From: Nocardioides sp. Soil805
GTDB taxonomy: Bacteria; Actinomycetota; Actinomycetes; Propionibacteriales; Nocardioidaceae
Assembly: GCF_001429625.1 (NCBI RefSeq)
Contig: NZ_LMSU01000002.1
Span: 1 to 64,000, forward strand
DNA: 64,000 bases
Reading direction: 5' to 3'
Below the pieces are notes generated by a model. That model was given only the letters and a program-made list of their open reading frames with translations. It was not told the origin of the DNA and ran no database searches. This document shows positions 48,161 through 57,493 of the stretch, piece after piece (within the stretch, counting starts at the first letter, position 1; every line of letters starts with the position of its first letter). A program made the position numbers and the translations under genes.

Positions 48161-49474
48161 ATGAACCGCATCACCGCCACCACCACGGGGCTCGCCACCG
48201 TGGTGGCCCTGGCCGTCGCACCGCTGGCCATGACCACCACCGCCGCCCACGGCGCCGACGGCACTGCTGGGGCGGTGGCCGGGTACGGCAGCATCGCCGG
48301 GACCGTCACCGACGACGCGGACGCCCCGCTGGCAGGCGTCGACGTGTCGGTGCTGCGCAACTTCGGCTACGGGGACGAGGTGGTGGGCCAGGCCGAGACC
48401 GACTCGACCGGGGCCTACCGGATCGACGACGTCGAGGCCTACGCCTACTACAAGCTCCGGTTCACCGATCCCGACTCCGACTTCGCGACCGAGTACTACG
48501 ACGACGTCATCGCCGGCCCGGTCGCCACCTGGGTGCCCGTCACCGCCGACGAGGTCACGGCCGGGACCGACGCCTCCCTCGAGGCGGCGGGCCGCATCAC
48601 CGGCCGGCTGACCGTGGGTGCGGGAGCCCCGGTCCCAAACGGCCAGGTCTCCCTCTGGTGGCAGTACGGCCCGAGCGCCTACGTGTCGGTGGACACCTAC
48701 GTCACCGACCAGGACGGCCGCTTCGCCCTCGAGGGTGTCAAGGGGGCGACGTACGCCCTCGGGTTCCGCGACCCGTCCACGGGTGCGAGCGAGTTCTGGG
48801 ACGAGGGCGCCGACCTGTTCAGCGCCACGCCGCTCGTGGTGGAGACCGGCCAGGAGCGCACGGGCATCGACGTCCGGCTCGGCGGCCTGGTGCAGAACAC
48901 GTCCGCCCCCACCATCTCCGGGGTCGCCCAGGTGGGCACGCCCCTCACCGCCGGTCCCGGCACGTGGCAGCCCGCGGGCACCACCGTGACCTACCGCTGG
49001 GTGGTGGGCGACGACACCACGCCCGCCGACGACCCGACCGGTCCGGCGTACACCCCCACCGCGGCCGACCTGGGGAAGAGCATCCGGGTGCTCGCCACCG
49101 GCACGCACACCGCGGGCTGGGTGCCGTCCTCGGCCTGGTCGGCCGCAACGGCGCCGGTCATCGCCGCTCCGGTCCCGCCGGTGGTCGTGGTCCCGCCGGC
49201 GGCCATGGACAACGTGGTCGTCCCCCGCATCAAGGGCACGCTCCGCGTCGGCAGGGTCCTGCGGGTGACCGCCGGGTCGTGGACGCCGGACCCGGCGACC
49301 CTGACGTACACCTGGTACGCCCGGGGCAAGGTCATCAAGAAGGCGACGCACCGCAGGTTCAGGGTCACCGAGAAGCAGCTCGGGAAGCGACTCCGCGTCA
49401 CGGTCACCGCCGCGGCTCCCGGCCACCTCCCGCTGAGCGTGAAGACCGCACGGACGGCTCGGATCAGGCGCTGA
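48161..49474 (+). CDS. Secreted carboxypeptidase-regulatory/Ig-repeat protein
   Basis: 437 residues with a signal peptide ending near TAAHGA. Residues about 42-150 and 150-250 are two CarboxypepD-regulatory-like beta domains ([41 protein letters not shown]). Two Ig-like modules follow ([23 protein letters not shown] and [27 protein letters not shown]), the same type as in the CHAP protein at 3911. Probably a surface or secreted adhesive protein. Convergent with the aminotransferase gene, ends overlapping by 11 bases. Confidence 0.85.
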   Translation: MNRITATTTGLATVVALAVAPLAMTTTAAHGADGTAGAVAGYGSIAGTVTDDADAPLAGVDVSVLRNFGYGDEVVGQAETDSTGAYRIDDVEAYAYYKLRFTDPDSDFATEYYDDVIAGPVATWVPVTADEVTAGTDASLEAAGRITGRLTVGAGAPVPNGQVSLWWQYGPSAYVSVDTYVTDQDGRFALEGVKGATYALGFRDPSTGASEFWDEGADLFSATPLVVETGQERTGIDVRLGGLVQNTSAPTISGVAQVGTPLTAGPGTWQPAGTTVTYRWVVGDDTTPADDPTGPAYTPTAADLGKSIRVLATGTHTAGWVPSSAWSAATAPVIAAPVPPVVVVPPAAMDNVVVPRIKGTLRVGRVLRVTAGSWTPDPATLTYTWYARGKVIKKATHRRFRVTEKQLGKRLRVTVTAAAPGHLPLSVKTARTARIRR

Positions 49475-50630
49475 GCGCCCCCAGCGCGGTGGCGGTGCGC
49501 CGGACGATCTCGGCGAGCCGCTCGGGCGAGGTGGCGATGTTGAGCCGCACGTGCCCACCCGTGCCGGGGTGGTAGTCGTGGCCGGGAGCGACCTTGACCC
49601 GGCCCTTCTCCAGGATGACGGCCGCCGGGTCCCAGTCGTCGCGGCCCTCCGGCGCGTAGGCGCGCAGGTCCAGCCAGGCGAGGTACGTCGCCTCGAGCGG
49701 TCGCATCCTGGCCAGCGGCAGGTGCTCGGCCAGCAGGGTCGCCAGCAGGGCGCGCTGCTGGTCGAGCCGCGCGCGCAGCGCCGCCAGCCACGGGTCGCCG
49801 TGGGTGTAGGCCGCCACCGCGCCCACGACCCCGAGCGTCGACCAGGAGTCGTTGCGGGCCATCGGCGCCGCGAAGAGCCGGTCACGGGTGGCGTCGTCAC
49901 CGGTCACCACCTGGGCGCACTTGAGCCCGGCGGTGTTGAACGCCTTGGAGGAGGCGACGACGGCCACGGCGTGCTCGGCGGTCCCGGGCAGCGAGAGGTA
50001 GGGGACGTGCTCGCGCCCGGGGAGCACCAGCGGGGCGTGGATCTCGTCGCTGACCACCCGGGCGCCGTGCGCGGTGACGACGTCCCGGATCCCCTCGAGC
50101 TCGGCACGGTCGAAGACCCGCCCCCACGGGTTGTGCGGCTGGGTGAGCAGCAGGGTGCGGGCGCCGTCGGCGAACAGCCGGTCGAGCTGGTCGAGGTCGA
50201 TGGTGCAGGCCTCGGCGTCGGGGTCGACGACCAGGTCCCGGCGCTCGCGCCCGGTGATCTGCGCGATCTCGAGCTGCGGGCTGTAGGCCGGGACCGGCAT
50301 CACCATCGGACCGGGATCGCTGAGCACGTCGAGGGCGAGGCGCACCCCGGCGGTGACGTCGACGACCGGGAGGACGTGGTCGGGGTCGACCTCGTGGCCG
50401 AACTGCCTGCCGGACCACCCGGCGTACGCCCGGCCGAGCTCGCCACCCACCTCGAGCGGCGGGTAGCCGGTCCGGCCCGCGTCGATCGCCGCGTGCAGGG
50501 CGTCGGTGACGACGTCGGCGGTGGCGTAGTCCATCTCGGCCACCCAGGCGGGGATCACGTCGGGATCGACGGTGCCCCACTTGAGGACCAGGGCTCGGCG
50601 GGCTTCGGCGTCGGTGAGGTCGCGGATCAC
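49464..50630 (-). CDS. MalY/PatB-type PLP aminotransferase or C-S lyase
   Basis: 388 residues. Class I/II fold with [21 protein letters not shown] and the PLP lysine in [25 protein letters not shown] near the N-terminus and the motif set are those of MalY/PatB, cystathionine beta-lyases with aminotransferase folds. GTG start with TAGGGT seven bases upstream, the box overlapping the stop of the LuxR gene; cotranscription with it is also possible (10-base gap). Confidence 0.9.
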   Translation of the reverse strand: MIRDLTDAEARRALVLKWGTVDPDVIPAWVAEMDYATADVVTDALHAAIDAGRTGYPPLEVGGELGRAYAGWSGRQFGHEVDPDHVLPVVDVTAGVRLALDVLSDPGPMVMPVPAYSPQLEIAQITGRERRDLVVDPDAEACTIDLDQLDRLFADGARTLLLTQPHNPWGRVFDRAELEGIRDVVTAHGARVVSDEIHAPLVLPGREHVPYLSLPGTAEHAVAVVASSKAFNTAGLKCAQVVTGDDATRDRLFAAPMARNDSWSTLGVVGAVAAYTHGDPWLAALRARLDQQRALLATLLAEHLPLARMRPLEATYLAWLDLRAYAPEGRDDWDPAAVILEKGRVKVAPGHDYHPGTGGHVRLNIATSPERLAEIVRRTATALGALSA

Positions 50631-50637
50631 CCTCCCG

Positions 50638-50643
50638 ACCCTA
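50638..50643 (-). promoter_or_regulatory. -10 box of MalY-like gene
   Basis: TAGGGT on the minus strand, seven bases before the GTG at 50630, overlapping the stop codon (TAG) of the upstream regulator gene. Confidence 0.4.
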
Positions 50644-51288
50644 GGCGGGACGCTCCCGGCGCTGCGCGGCCTCCGGCTCGGCGCGCACGTCGTGGCTGCC
50701 GGGACCGAGGCCGTGGGTGAGCCCCCACAGGACCGCCTGTGACCGGCTGTCGGCGTCGATCTTGCGGTAGCAGGACCGCACGTAGGACTTGACCGAGTTG
50801 ATGGACAGGCCCATCTGGTCGGCCACGTCGTTGTTGGACAGGCCGCCGACGATGAGGGACAGCACCTCCGCCTCGCGCGCGGTGAGGCCCTCGGCCTGGC
50901 CCACCCAGGCGTTGCCACCGGTGAGCCCGCGGCGGTCCGGCGCCACGACGACGCGGCCACCCTGCACGGCGCGCAGGGCCGACACCAGCTCGGCGGCCGG
51001 CAGTCCCTTGGAGAGGTAGCCGGAGGCGCCCTGGCGGATCAGCTCGCCGGCCAGCCAGGGCTGGAAGTTCCAGGTGTAGACGACGACCTTCCCGACCCGG
51101 GCGTCCTCGAGCAGGCGGGCGACCCGACGCTGTCCGCGGCTGGTGGCGACGGTGTCGCACAGGACGATGTCGGCGGAGGACGAGCCGAGGTCGACGAGCT
51201 GGCACCCGTCGCCCTGGGCCTGCAGCATCGCGGCAACGCCACGGACGACGAGCTCGTCGGCGTCGACGAGGGCAACCTTCAGCACCAT
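50641..51288 (-). CDS. LuxR/NarL-type response regulator (orphan, paralogue)
   Basis: 215 residues. Receiver with acceptor candidate Asp45 (IVLCDTVA) and Lys in SGYLSK, and a LuxR helix-turn-helix (LTAREAEVLSLIVGGLSNNDVADQMGLSINSVKSY). It shares VVVYTWNFQPWLA, IRSCYRKID-type helix and an AVLWG..HGL end with the regulator at 10518. The receiver is short between alpha-1 and the acceptor. No kinase nearby. Upstream DNA has the inverted repeat TTTACATCGTAAA. Confidence 0.9.
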   Translation of the reverse strand: MVLKVALVDADELVVRGVAAMLQAQGDGCQLVDLGSSSADIVLCDTVATSRGQRRVARLLEDARVGKVVVYTWNFQPWLAGELIRQGASGYLSKGLPAAELVSALRAVQGGRVVVAPDRRGLTGGNAWVGQAEGLTAREAEVLSLIVGGLSNNDVADQMGLSINSVKSYVRSCYRKIDADSRSQAVLWGLTHGLGPGSHDVRAEPEAAQRRERPA

Positions 51289-51653
51289 CGATCAGCAGTC
51301 CTCTCTCCACGAATACCGCTTTACATCGTAAACCGATACGGCGAAGGGCGGAAGCGTCGGGCGGAGACCGGGCCGGTGGGGCGGACAGGGCGGCTGCCAC
51401 CCCACCGGCGCGGCGAGGTGACGCCACGCTCCTGGCCGGGGTGCGGGTCGGGCCGGGGCCACCCACACTCGCCAGTCGCGGACCCGACGCCGGAGCGTGC
51501 GGGTCCCCTCGAAAGGTGGGGAAACGCTAACCGATGTGTGCCGATCTTCGCCAGACAACGTCCCGGATCGCGGGACCTTCGGTACTGGTCGCCCGGCTCC
51601 TGCCCGCCGTACGTTCCGAGTGAGGGCACCGGCGAGGCGAGGGAGTGGGACTC
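51289..51653. other. Divergent regulatory region, no gene
   Basis: About 365 bases between the LuxR gene and the PPOX gene. It contains the inverted repeat TTTACATCGTAAA (51320-51332), a ten-pair hairpin (51372-51381 with 51400-51409) and CCGATGTGT at 51531, a motif repeated upstream of the DUF4331 gene. No coding signal. Confidence 0.5.
51320..51332. promoter_or_regulatory. Operator-like inverted repeat
   Basis: TTTACATCGTAAA: five-base arms around ATC-G spacing of three, 32 bases upstream of the LuxR start; AT-rich against the GC background. Possible site for the adjacent regulator. Confidence 0.4.
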
Positions 51654-52079
51654 ATGGACGAGGACGTGGTCACCGTGCTGTCGGCGGACGAGTGCTGGCA
51701 GATGCTGCGCGAGGAGGAGTTCGGACGGCTCGCCTTCCGGCTCGTCGACGAGGTCCACATCACCCCGATCAACTACGCCGTCGACGGGGACACCCTGCTC
51801 TTCCGCACCGCCGAGGGCAACAAGCTGCTGTCGGTCGCGATGGGGTCCGAGGTCGCCTTCGAGGTCGACCGGTACGGCGAGGACGCCGCCCGCAGCGTCG
51901 TCGTACGGGGGACGGCACGCCTGCTGCCCGAGGACGAGGAGCACCGCTCGGAGAACGTCCCGCTCCGGCCCTGGGTGCCGACGCTCAAGTACAACGTCGT
52001 CGAGATCACCCCGAAGGTCGTCTCCGGGCGGGCGTTCACGCTGGAGCGCCCCTGGCTGCACCTGCGCCCGCACGAGTGA
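51654..52079 (+). CDS. Pyridoxamine-5'-phosphate oxidase-family protein
   Basis: 141 residues. Split-barrel flavin-binding fold: EEEFGRLAFRL..EVHITPINYAVDGDTLLFRTAEGNKL and SVVVRGTARLL. Such small PPOX proteins bind FMN, F420 or heme and act as reductases. ATG 51654 used, GGGAG nine bases upstream; an in-frame GTG three codons upstream is possible. Confidence 0.88.
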   Translation: MDEDVVTVLSADECWQMLREEEFGRLAFRLVDEVHITPINYAVDGDTLLFRTAEGNKLLSVAMGSEVAFEVDRYGEDAARSVVVRGTARLLPEDEEHRSENVPLRPWVPTLKYNVVEITPKVVSGRAFTLERPWLHLRPHE

Positions 52080-52262
52080 CCCGAGGAGCTCCGGGCGAGT
52101 AGCCCTTCGCCCCCTCTCGGCGCTCGCGTCTCCCGCGGCGCCAATCTGTTGGCCGATGTGTCTCCGAACACAGTGCACCCCGACCCGCCAATGGAGTCTC
52201 GGGCTGCCCGAACCAGCCGCATGCCAGATCGCGGTCCGGGCCAACACAAGGAGTAGTCGCTG

Positions 52263-53753
52263 ATGAAACGCACACGACTCACCACGCGGCAAGGGGCGAT
52301 CGCCCTGGCCTGCACCGGAGGCCTGCTGACAGCGGTCGGCCTCGCCGGTCTCGGTCCGCTTGCCGCCACCGCGTCAAGTCACCGGGAGGCGCCACTCATC
52401 TCGGGGACGCCGCAGTACGACACGACGGACCTCTATGCGTTCCGCAGCCCGGAGAAGCAGGGCACCGTCACGCTGGTCGCCAACTGGCTGCCCTTCGAGG
52501 AGCCGGCCGGCGGCCCGAACTTCTACAGCTTCGCCACGGACGCGCAGTACGACATCCACGTCGACAACAACGCGGACGCCAAGCCCGACGTGACCTTCCG
52601 GTGGACCTTCAAGGACCACTACGTCACCAAGGACACGTTCCTGGCCGCCACCGGCCCGGTGACGTCGCTCAAGGACAAGAACCTGAACTACTACCAGACC
52701 TACAAGCTGGTCAGGATCGCCAAGAGCGGCAAGGTCAAGACGATCGTCAACAACAAGCGGGTCGCCCCGTCGAACATCGGCAAGGCGTCCATGCCCGACT
52801 ACGCCGCGCTCCGCAAGGAGGCGACGACCATGCCGGAGAAGAACGTCAAGTCCTTCGTCGGTCAGGCCGAGGACCCGTTCTTCCTCGACCTGCGGGTCTT
52901 CGACCTGTTGTACGGCGGTGACCTGTCCGAGGCCGGGGACGACACCCTGGCCGGGTTCAACGTCCAGTCGGTCGCCCTCCAGGTGCCCAAGCGGTGGCTC
53001 GCCAAGAAGGGCAACGCCACGAAGAACCCGGTGATCGGCACCTGGTCGACCACGCAGAAGAAGTCGACCAACGGCACGTACGTCCAGGTCTCGCGCCTGG
53101 GCAACCCGCTGGTCAACGAGGTCGTCATCCCGCTGAAGCTCAAGGACGGCTTCAACGCCTCCAAGCCGACGCAGGACGTCGGGGCGCTCAAGTACGTCAC
53201 CAACCCCGAGCTGCCCAAGCTCGTCGAGTCGGTCTACGGCATCGACGCGCCGAAGACCCCGCGCGACGACCTCGTGTCGGTGTTCCTCACCGGCGTCAAG
53301 GGCCTCAACAAGGCCAAGGGCAAGGTGACGCCGAGCGAGCAGCTGCGCCTCAACATGTCGACTCCCGTCACGGCGGAGCCCAACCGGCTCGGCGTGATCG
53401 GTGGCGACACCCAGGGCTACCCCAACGGCCGCCGGCTCGGTGACGACGTCATCGACATCGCGCTCCAGGTCGTCGAGGGCGAGCTCGTCGGATCCGCGAA
53501 CGACCTCGGTGACGGCGTCAACGTCAACGACGCTGCCTTCGGGGACACGTTCCCCTACCTGGCCCTCCCGGCCAGCGGCAGCAACGCCGACCCGCACCCG
53601 TCCACGGGAGCGTCCGCCAAGCAGTCCAGCACCCAGGGACCGCTCGACGGCGTCCTGCTGGGCCGTGAGGGCTCGATGGCCATGTCCGGCGTCGGGCTGC
53701 TGGCGCTGGTCGCCGGCATCGGTGGTGCCCTCCGGCGCCGTCGCGACGTCTGA
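52263..53753 (+). CDS. DUF4331 secreted protein
   Basis: 496 residues. Signal sequence (about 10-38, ending ATA-SSHREAP), then the DUF4331 pattern SSHREAPLISGTPQYDTTDLYAFRSPE and a long beta-rich domain. The C-terminus has a hydrophobic helix after SMAMSG and the tail RRRRDV, like a worn sorting signal or a membrane anchor. Function of DUF4331 is unknown. AAGGAG nine bases upstream fixes the ATG. Followed by a strong hairpin, then the TPR gene. Confidence 0.9.
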   Translation: MKRTRLTTRQGAIALACTGGLLTAVGLAGLGPLAATASSHREAPLISGTPQYDTTDLYAFRSPEKQGTVTLVANWLPFEEPAGGPNFYSFATDAQYDIHVDNNADAKPDVTFRWTFKDHYVTKDTFLAATGPVTSLKDKNLNYYQTYKLVRIAKSGKVKTIVNNKRVAPSNIGKASMPDYAALRKEATTMPEKNVKSFVGQAEDPFFLDLRVFDLLYGGDLSEAGDDTLAGFNVQSVALQVPKRWLAKKGNATKNPVIGTWSTTQKKSTNGTYVQVSRLGNPLVNEVVIPLKLKDGFNASKPTQDVGALKYVTNPELPKLVESVYGIDAPKTPRDDLVSVFLTGVKGLNKAKGKVTPSEQLRLNMSTPVTAEPNRLGVIGGDTQGYPNGRRLGDDVIDIALQVVEGELVGSANDLGDGVNVNDAAFGDTFPYLALPASGSNADPHPSTGASAKQSSTQGPLDGVLLGREGSMAMSGVGLLALVAGIGGALRRRRDV

Positions 53754-53766
53754 TCCACCTCAACCG

Positions 53767-53801
53767 GCCCGACCGCGCGGGAACCACTCGCGCGGTCGGG
53801 C
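53767..53801 (+). terminator. Terminator/attenuator after DUF4331 gene
   Basis: Perfect 13-bp stem (53767-53779 with 53789-53801, GCCCGACCGCGCG) and 9-base loop, 33 bases before the TPR gene start. May reduce read-through into the transporter genes. Confidence 0.65.
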
Positions 53802-53833
53802 TGCACCACCGCTCCGCTCCGGAAGGGCGCCCC

Positions 53834-55141
53834 ATGCGTAGAACCCTCACTGTGGCCGGCATCGGCCTGGTGCTCGCCGTCTCCGGCGGCATCGGCTTCG
53901 CGACCACCTCCGACCCCGCGACCACGGCCCCGGCCGGCTCCGTCGGGCGCATCGTCCCGGACTCCGGACAGGACCTCGAGGCGAGCATCGCCGCGCTGCA
54001 GGACACCTTGCGGCGCGTGCCCGGTGACCACGGCTCCTGGGCCAACCTCGCCGTCGCCTACGTCGAGCAGGCGCGGGTCTCCGGCAACGCCACCTACTAC
54101 GACAAGGCCGACGAGGCCGCCGCCCGGTCCTTCGAGGTCGAGCCCGACGACAACTTCGCCGCGCTCGCCTCCCGGGCCGCCATCGCCGCGGCCCGCCACG
54201 ACTTCTCCGAGGCGCTGCGCAGCGCCGACGACGCGCTCGCCATCAACCCCCGAGACCTCGGCGCCCTCGCCATCCGCGTCGACGCCCTCACCGAGCTCGG
54301 CCGGTACGACGACCAGCTGGAGGCCCTGCGTACCGCCGACCGGCTCCAGCCGAGCACCGCCGTGGCCGCCCGCTACGCCTACGCCTACGAGCTCCGTGGC
54401 GACCTCGACCGGGCCCTCGACATCCTGCGCCGCGCGGCCGCCGTCGGCTCGCGCGCCGACAAGGCGTACACCCTCACCCTGGCCGCCGACATCCTCCGCA
54501 AGCAGGACCGGCTGGCCGAAGCCGGCCGCCAGCTCGACATCGTGCAGGAGGCCGTGCCCGGCTACCTGCCGGGGCTCGTGTCGTCGGCCCGCCTCGAGAC
54601 CGCGCGCGGCGACCTGGAGGGCTCCGTCGTGCTGTGGCGCGACGTCGTCGCCCGGCAGCCGCTGCCCGAGTACCTCACCGAGCTCGGCGAGCTGCTCGAG
54701 CACCTGGGCCGCCCCGGCGAGGCCGACGCCCAGTTCGCCGTCGTGCGCACCACGATCGAGCTCCTCGACGCCAGCGGTGTCCGCACCGACCTGGAGACAG
54801 CGCTGTTCGAGGCCGACCACGGCTCCGCCGAGCGGGCGCTGAGCCAGGCGCGCGCCGAGTGGCGCCAGCGCCGGAGCGTCCACGTGGCCGACGCCCTCGC
54901 CTGGGCGCTGCACCGCAACGGCCGCGACCGCGAGGCGCTGACCATCGCCCGCGCGGCCACCCGGCTGGGGTCGCCGGAGGCGAAGTTCTGGATCCACCGC
55001 GGCACCATCGAGGCCGCGCTGGGCATGGGCGACGAGGCTCGCACGCACCTGCGGCGTGGACTCGACACCGACCCGGGCCAGTCGCCCTGGCAGCGCGACG
55101 AGGCCCGCCGCACCCTCTCCGAGATCGAGGTCGGCCGATGA
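53834..55141 (+). CDS. Secreted/anchored TPR protein
   Basis: 435 residues. N-terminal hydrophobic segment (about 5-25), then tetratricopeptide-type helical pairs from about 65 to 430 (GDHGSWANLAVAYVEQAR, DFSEALRSADDALAINPRD, GDLDRALDILRRAAAVG). Protein-protein scaffold outside the membrane. GGAAGGGCG precedes the ATG. Its stop overlaps the start of the NicO-type gene (ATGA), so the two act together. Confidence 0.87.
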   Translation: MRRTLTVAGIGLVLAVSGGIGFATTSDPATTAPAGSVGRIVPDSGQDLEASIAALQDTLRRVPGDHGSWANLAVAYVEQARVSGNATYYDKADEAAARSFEVEPDDNFAALASRAAIAAARHDFSEALRSADDALAINPRDLGALAIRVDALTELGRYDDQLEALRTADRLQPSTAVAARYAYAYELRGDLDRALDILRRAAAVGSRADKAYTLTLAADILRKQDRLAEAGRQLDIVQEAVPGYLPGLVSSARLETARGDLEGSVVLWRDVVARQPLPEYLTELGELLEHLGRPGEADAQFAVVRTTIELLDASGVRTDLETALFEADHGSAERALSQARAEWRQRRSVHVADALAWALHRNGRDREALTIARAATRLGSPEAKFWIHRGTIEAALGMGDEARTHLRRGLDTDPGQSPWQRDEARRTLSEIEVGR

Positions 55142-56637
55142 GAGCCCTCGCACGCATCCTGCTCGCCCTCGGTGCCGTCGCCGGCTGCCTGTTCGTCACG
55201 GCCGGCCCGGCCTCGGCGCACCCGCTCGGCAACTTCACGGTCAACCGCTACACCGGCATCCTCGTCCAGGCCGACGGGTTCGAGGTCGACCACGTCGTCG
55301 ACCTCGCCGAGATCCCGACCGCGCAGCTCGGCGACGCGATCGACGACCTGCCCGCGCTGGCCGAGCGCGAGTGCGCCACGACCGGCCGCGGGCTGCGGCT
55401 GGAGGCGGGAGGCAGCGCCGTACGACTCACGCTCGAGAGCTCGTCGGCATCGCTCGCCGACGGCGAGGGTGGCCTGCCGATCACCCGCATCACCTGCGGC
55501 TACCGCGGTGCTGCGGACGTCGGCGCTGGCGAGGTCACCTTCCGCGACGAGACGGCACCCGGGTCGGTGGGCTGGCGCGAGGTCACCGCGGTCGGCGACG
55601 AGATGACGCTGACCAGCTCGGACGTCCCGGCCGAGAGCACCAGCGACCGCCTCACCTCCTATCCCGAGGACCTGCTCCAGTCCCCGCTCGACGTCACCGC
55701 CGCCACGCTCGTCGTGTCACCCGGTGGACCGGCCGGCGTGCTCCCGGGCGCCACCGACGAGGGTCCGACGACCACCGACGGCAGCTGGCTGTCCGCGCGG
55801 GCCACCGCCCTCCTCGGGCAGAACGGAGGCGTCGCCGCGTTCCTCGCCGTGCTGGTGGCACTGACCCTGGGCGCCACCCATGCGCTCTCGCCCGGTCACG
55901 GCAAGACCGTCATGGCGTTCTACCTCTCCCAGCGGGGCGACAGCTCGCTGCGCTCGGCCTTCGCGGTCGGCAGCGCGGTCACCGTCGCCCACACGGGCTC
56001 GGTCCTCGTGCTGGGGGTCCTGGTCTCGCTCAGCAGCGCCTTCGTCCCGGCCCGGATCTATCCCTGGCTGACGCTCGCCACCGGCCTGCTGATCGTCGGC
56101 CTCGGGCTCTACCTGCTGGCCCGGCTGCGCAGCGACGACAGCCACGGGCACGGGCACGGACATGGTCACGGACATGGTCACGGCCACGGCCACGGCCACG
56201 GTCACGGCCACGAGCACGACGACGCCCCGCAGCACGCGCACGCCGCCGGCGCCCCGGCGCACGGCACGACGGCCACCGCCGTGGCCCCCGCGTCCACGGA
56301 GCCGCAGACCGCCCCCGGACGCTGGGGCGTCTGGGTGATGGGCCTGGTCGGTGGGCTGGTGCCCAGCCCGTCGGCGCTCCTGCTGCTCCTCGCCGCGGTG
56401 GCCCTGGGTCGCGCGTGGTTCGGCTTCGTCCTCGTGCTCGCCTTCGGCGTCGGGATGGCCGTCTCGCTCGCAGCAGTCGGACTGCTGGCCCGCGACGTGG
56501 TCACGCGCCTCGAGCGCCTGGCGCTGCAGAGGGGCTTCCTGGCCGGCAACCTGCGCACCTTCCTGAGGTACGGCGCCGCGTTCGGCATCTGCGCGGTCGG
56601 CACCGGTGTCGTCGTCCGCACGCTCGTCGGCCTCTGA
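55138..56637 (+). CDS. NicO-type Ni/Co transporter with His-rich loop
   Basis: 499 residues. Signal peptide (to about residue 27, ASAHPLGN), an extracytoplasmic domain of about 200 residues, then six membrane helices with HALSPGHGKTVMAFYLSQRG, the NicO/RcnA metal motif. Between helices three and four lies a run of eleven HG pairs followed by HEHDD, a metal buffer. NicO members import or export nickel or cobalt; the direction is not settled. Overlaps the TPR gene and lies 108 bases before cbiM. Confidence 0.88.
   Translation: MRALARILLALGAVAGCLFVTAGPASAHPLGNFTVNRYTGILVQADGFEVDHVVDLAEIPTAQLGDAIDDLPALAERECATTGRGLRLEAGGSAVRLTLESSSASLADGEGGLPITRITCGYRGAADVGAGEVTFRDETAPGSVGWREVTAVGDEMTLTSSDVPAESTSDRLTSYPEDLLQSPLDVTAATLVVSPGGPAGVLPGATDEGPTTTDGSWLSARATALLGQNGGVAAFLAVLVALTLGATHALSPGHGKTVMAFYLSQRGDSSLRSAFAVGSAVTVAHTGSVLVLGVLVSLSSAFVPARIYPWLTLATGLLIVGLGLYLLARLRSDDSHGHGHGHGHGHGHGHGHGHGHGHEHDDAPQHAHAAGAPAHGTTATAVAPASTEPQTAPGRWGVWVMGLVGGLVPSPSALLLLLAAVALGRAWFGFVLVLAFGVGMAVSLAAVGLLARDVVTRLERLALQRGFLAGNLRTFLRYGAAFGICAVGTGVVVRTLVGL
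56143..56208 (+). repeat. Hexanucleotide repeat encoding (His-Gly)11
   Basis: Eleven CAYGGN units in frame in the NicO-type gene. Third positions vary, so the run is kept at protein level rather than as a simple slippage tract. Confidence 0.85.
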
Positions 56638-56705
56638 GCGCGAGAGCCGGATCACACCTGCGCGCGATCTCCCCCATCCGATCGGACTCTGGTGCCGAAC
56701 CACCG

Positions 56706-56728
56706 TTGTTGCACATGCAGTGCAACAA
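56706..56728 (+). promoter_or_regulatory. Nur-type nickel operator upstream of cbiM
   Basis: Perfect inverted repeat: TTGTTGCAC (56706-56714), five bases, GTGCAACAA (56720-56728), 17 bases before the cbiM ATG. The core TTGCAC-N5-GTGCAA fits the Nur box described for Streptomyces (tTGCaa-N5-ttGCAA). Implies nickel-dependent repression of the transporter. Confidence 0.6.
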
Positions 56729-56745
56729 GACCCGGGAGGTCACCC

Positions 56746-57432
56746 ATGCACGTGCCCGACGGATTCCTGGACGCACCGACCTCGCTGGCCACCGCGGGGG
56801 TGGCGGTCGCCGGCATCGCGGTCGCCCTGCGGGGTGCCCGCCGTGAGCTCGACGACCGCGTCGCGCCGCTCGCCGGCATCATCGCGACCTTCGTGTTCGC
56901 GGGGCAGATGATCAACTTCCCCGTGGCGGGAGGGACCAGCGGGCACCTCATGGGGGGTGCGCTGACGGCCGTCCTCGTCGGTCCCTACACCGGGCTGCTC
57001 TGCATGACCGTCGTCCTGGCCGTCCAGGCGCTGATGTTCGCCGACGGCGGCATCACCGCCCTGGGCACCAACGTGGTGCTGATGGGGGTCGTCGCCGTGG
57101 TCGTCGGGTACGCCGTGTTCCGCGGGGCCCTGCTCGTCCTGCCGAGGCGGATCTCCATGGTCGCGCCCGCCGCCGCCCTCGGGGCCGTCGTCTCGGTGGC
57201 CGCGAGCGCGGCGACGTTCGTGCTGCTCTACTCCGTCGGCGGTGTCGTCCCGATCCCGTTCGACACGCTGCTGACCGCGATGCTCGGGGTGCACGTGGTG
57301 ATCGGGGTCGGGGAGGCCGTGATCACGTTCGTGGTCGTCGCCGGGATCGTCACCGTGCGCCCGGACCTGGTGCACGGCGCACGCCGACTGGTCGCCACGC
57401 GCGAGCTGGAGACCAGGCTGGTGTCGGCATGA
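56746..57432 (+). CDS. cbiM: Ni/Co ECF transporter S component CbiM/NikM
   Basis: 228 residues, about six membrane helices. The N-terminus MHVPDGFLD is the conserved metal-binding end of CbiM/NikM; GTSGHLMGGALTAVLVGPY is a further signature. Substrate-binding subunit of an energy-coupling-factor transporter. GGGAGG precedes the ATG and a Nur-type operator lies upstream, so nickel is the likelier metal. No separate cbiN/nikN gene is seen between it and cbiQ. Confidence 0.94.
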   Translation: MHVPDGFLDAPTSLATAGVAVAGIAVALRGARRELDDRVAPLAGIIATFVFAGQMINFPVAGGTSGHLMGGALTAVLVGPYTGLLCMTVVLAVQALMFADGGITALGTNVVLMGVVAVVVGYAVFRGALLVLPRRISMVAPAAALGAVVSVAASAATFVLLYSVGGVVPIPFDTLLTAMLGVHVVIGVGEAVITFVVVAGIVTVRPDLVHGARRLVATRELETRLVSA

Positions 57433-57493
57433 GGCTCCGCCGGCCTCCCGCGCCGACGCGGGTGCGTGCGTGTCCGCACCGCGGGGACGAGTG

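Noticed and set aside
46859-49900. Fusion-like minus-strand frame upstream of the nucleotide-sugar dehydrogenase
   Set aside because: Only the part to 48079 is real; the extension is antisense to the secreted Ig-repeat protein.
56640-56745. Cobalamin riboswitch before cbiM
   Set aside because: The leader is too short and has no B12-box-like sequence; the operator explains control better.
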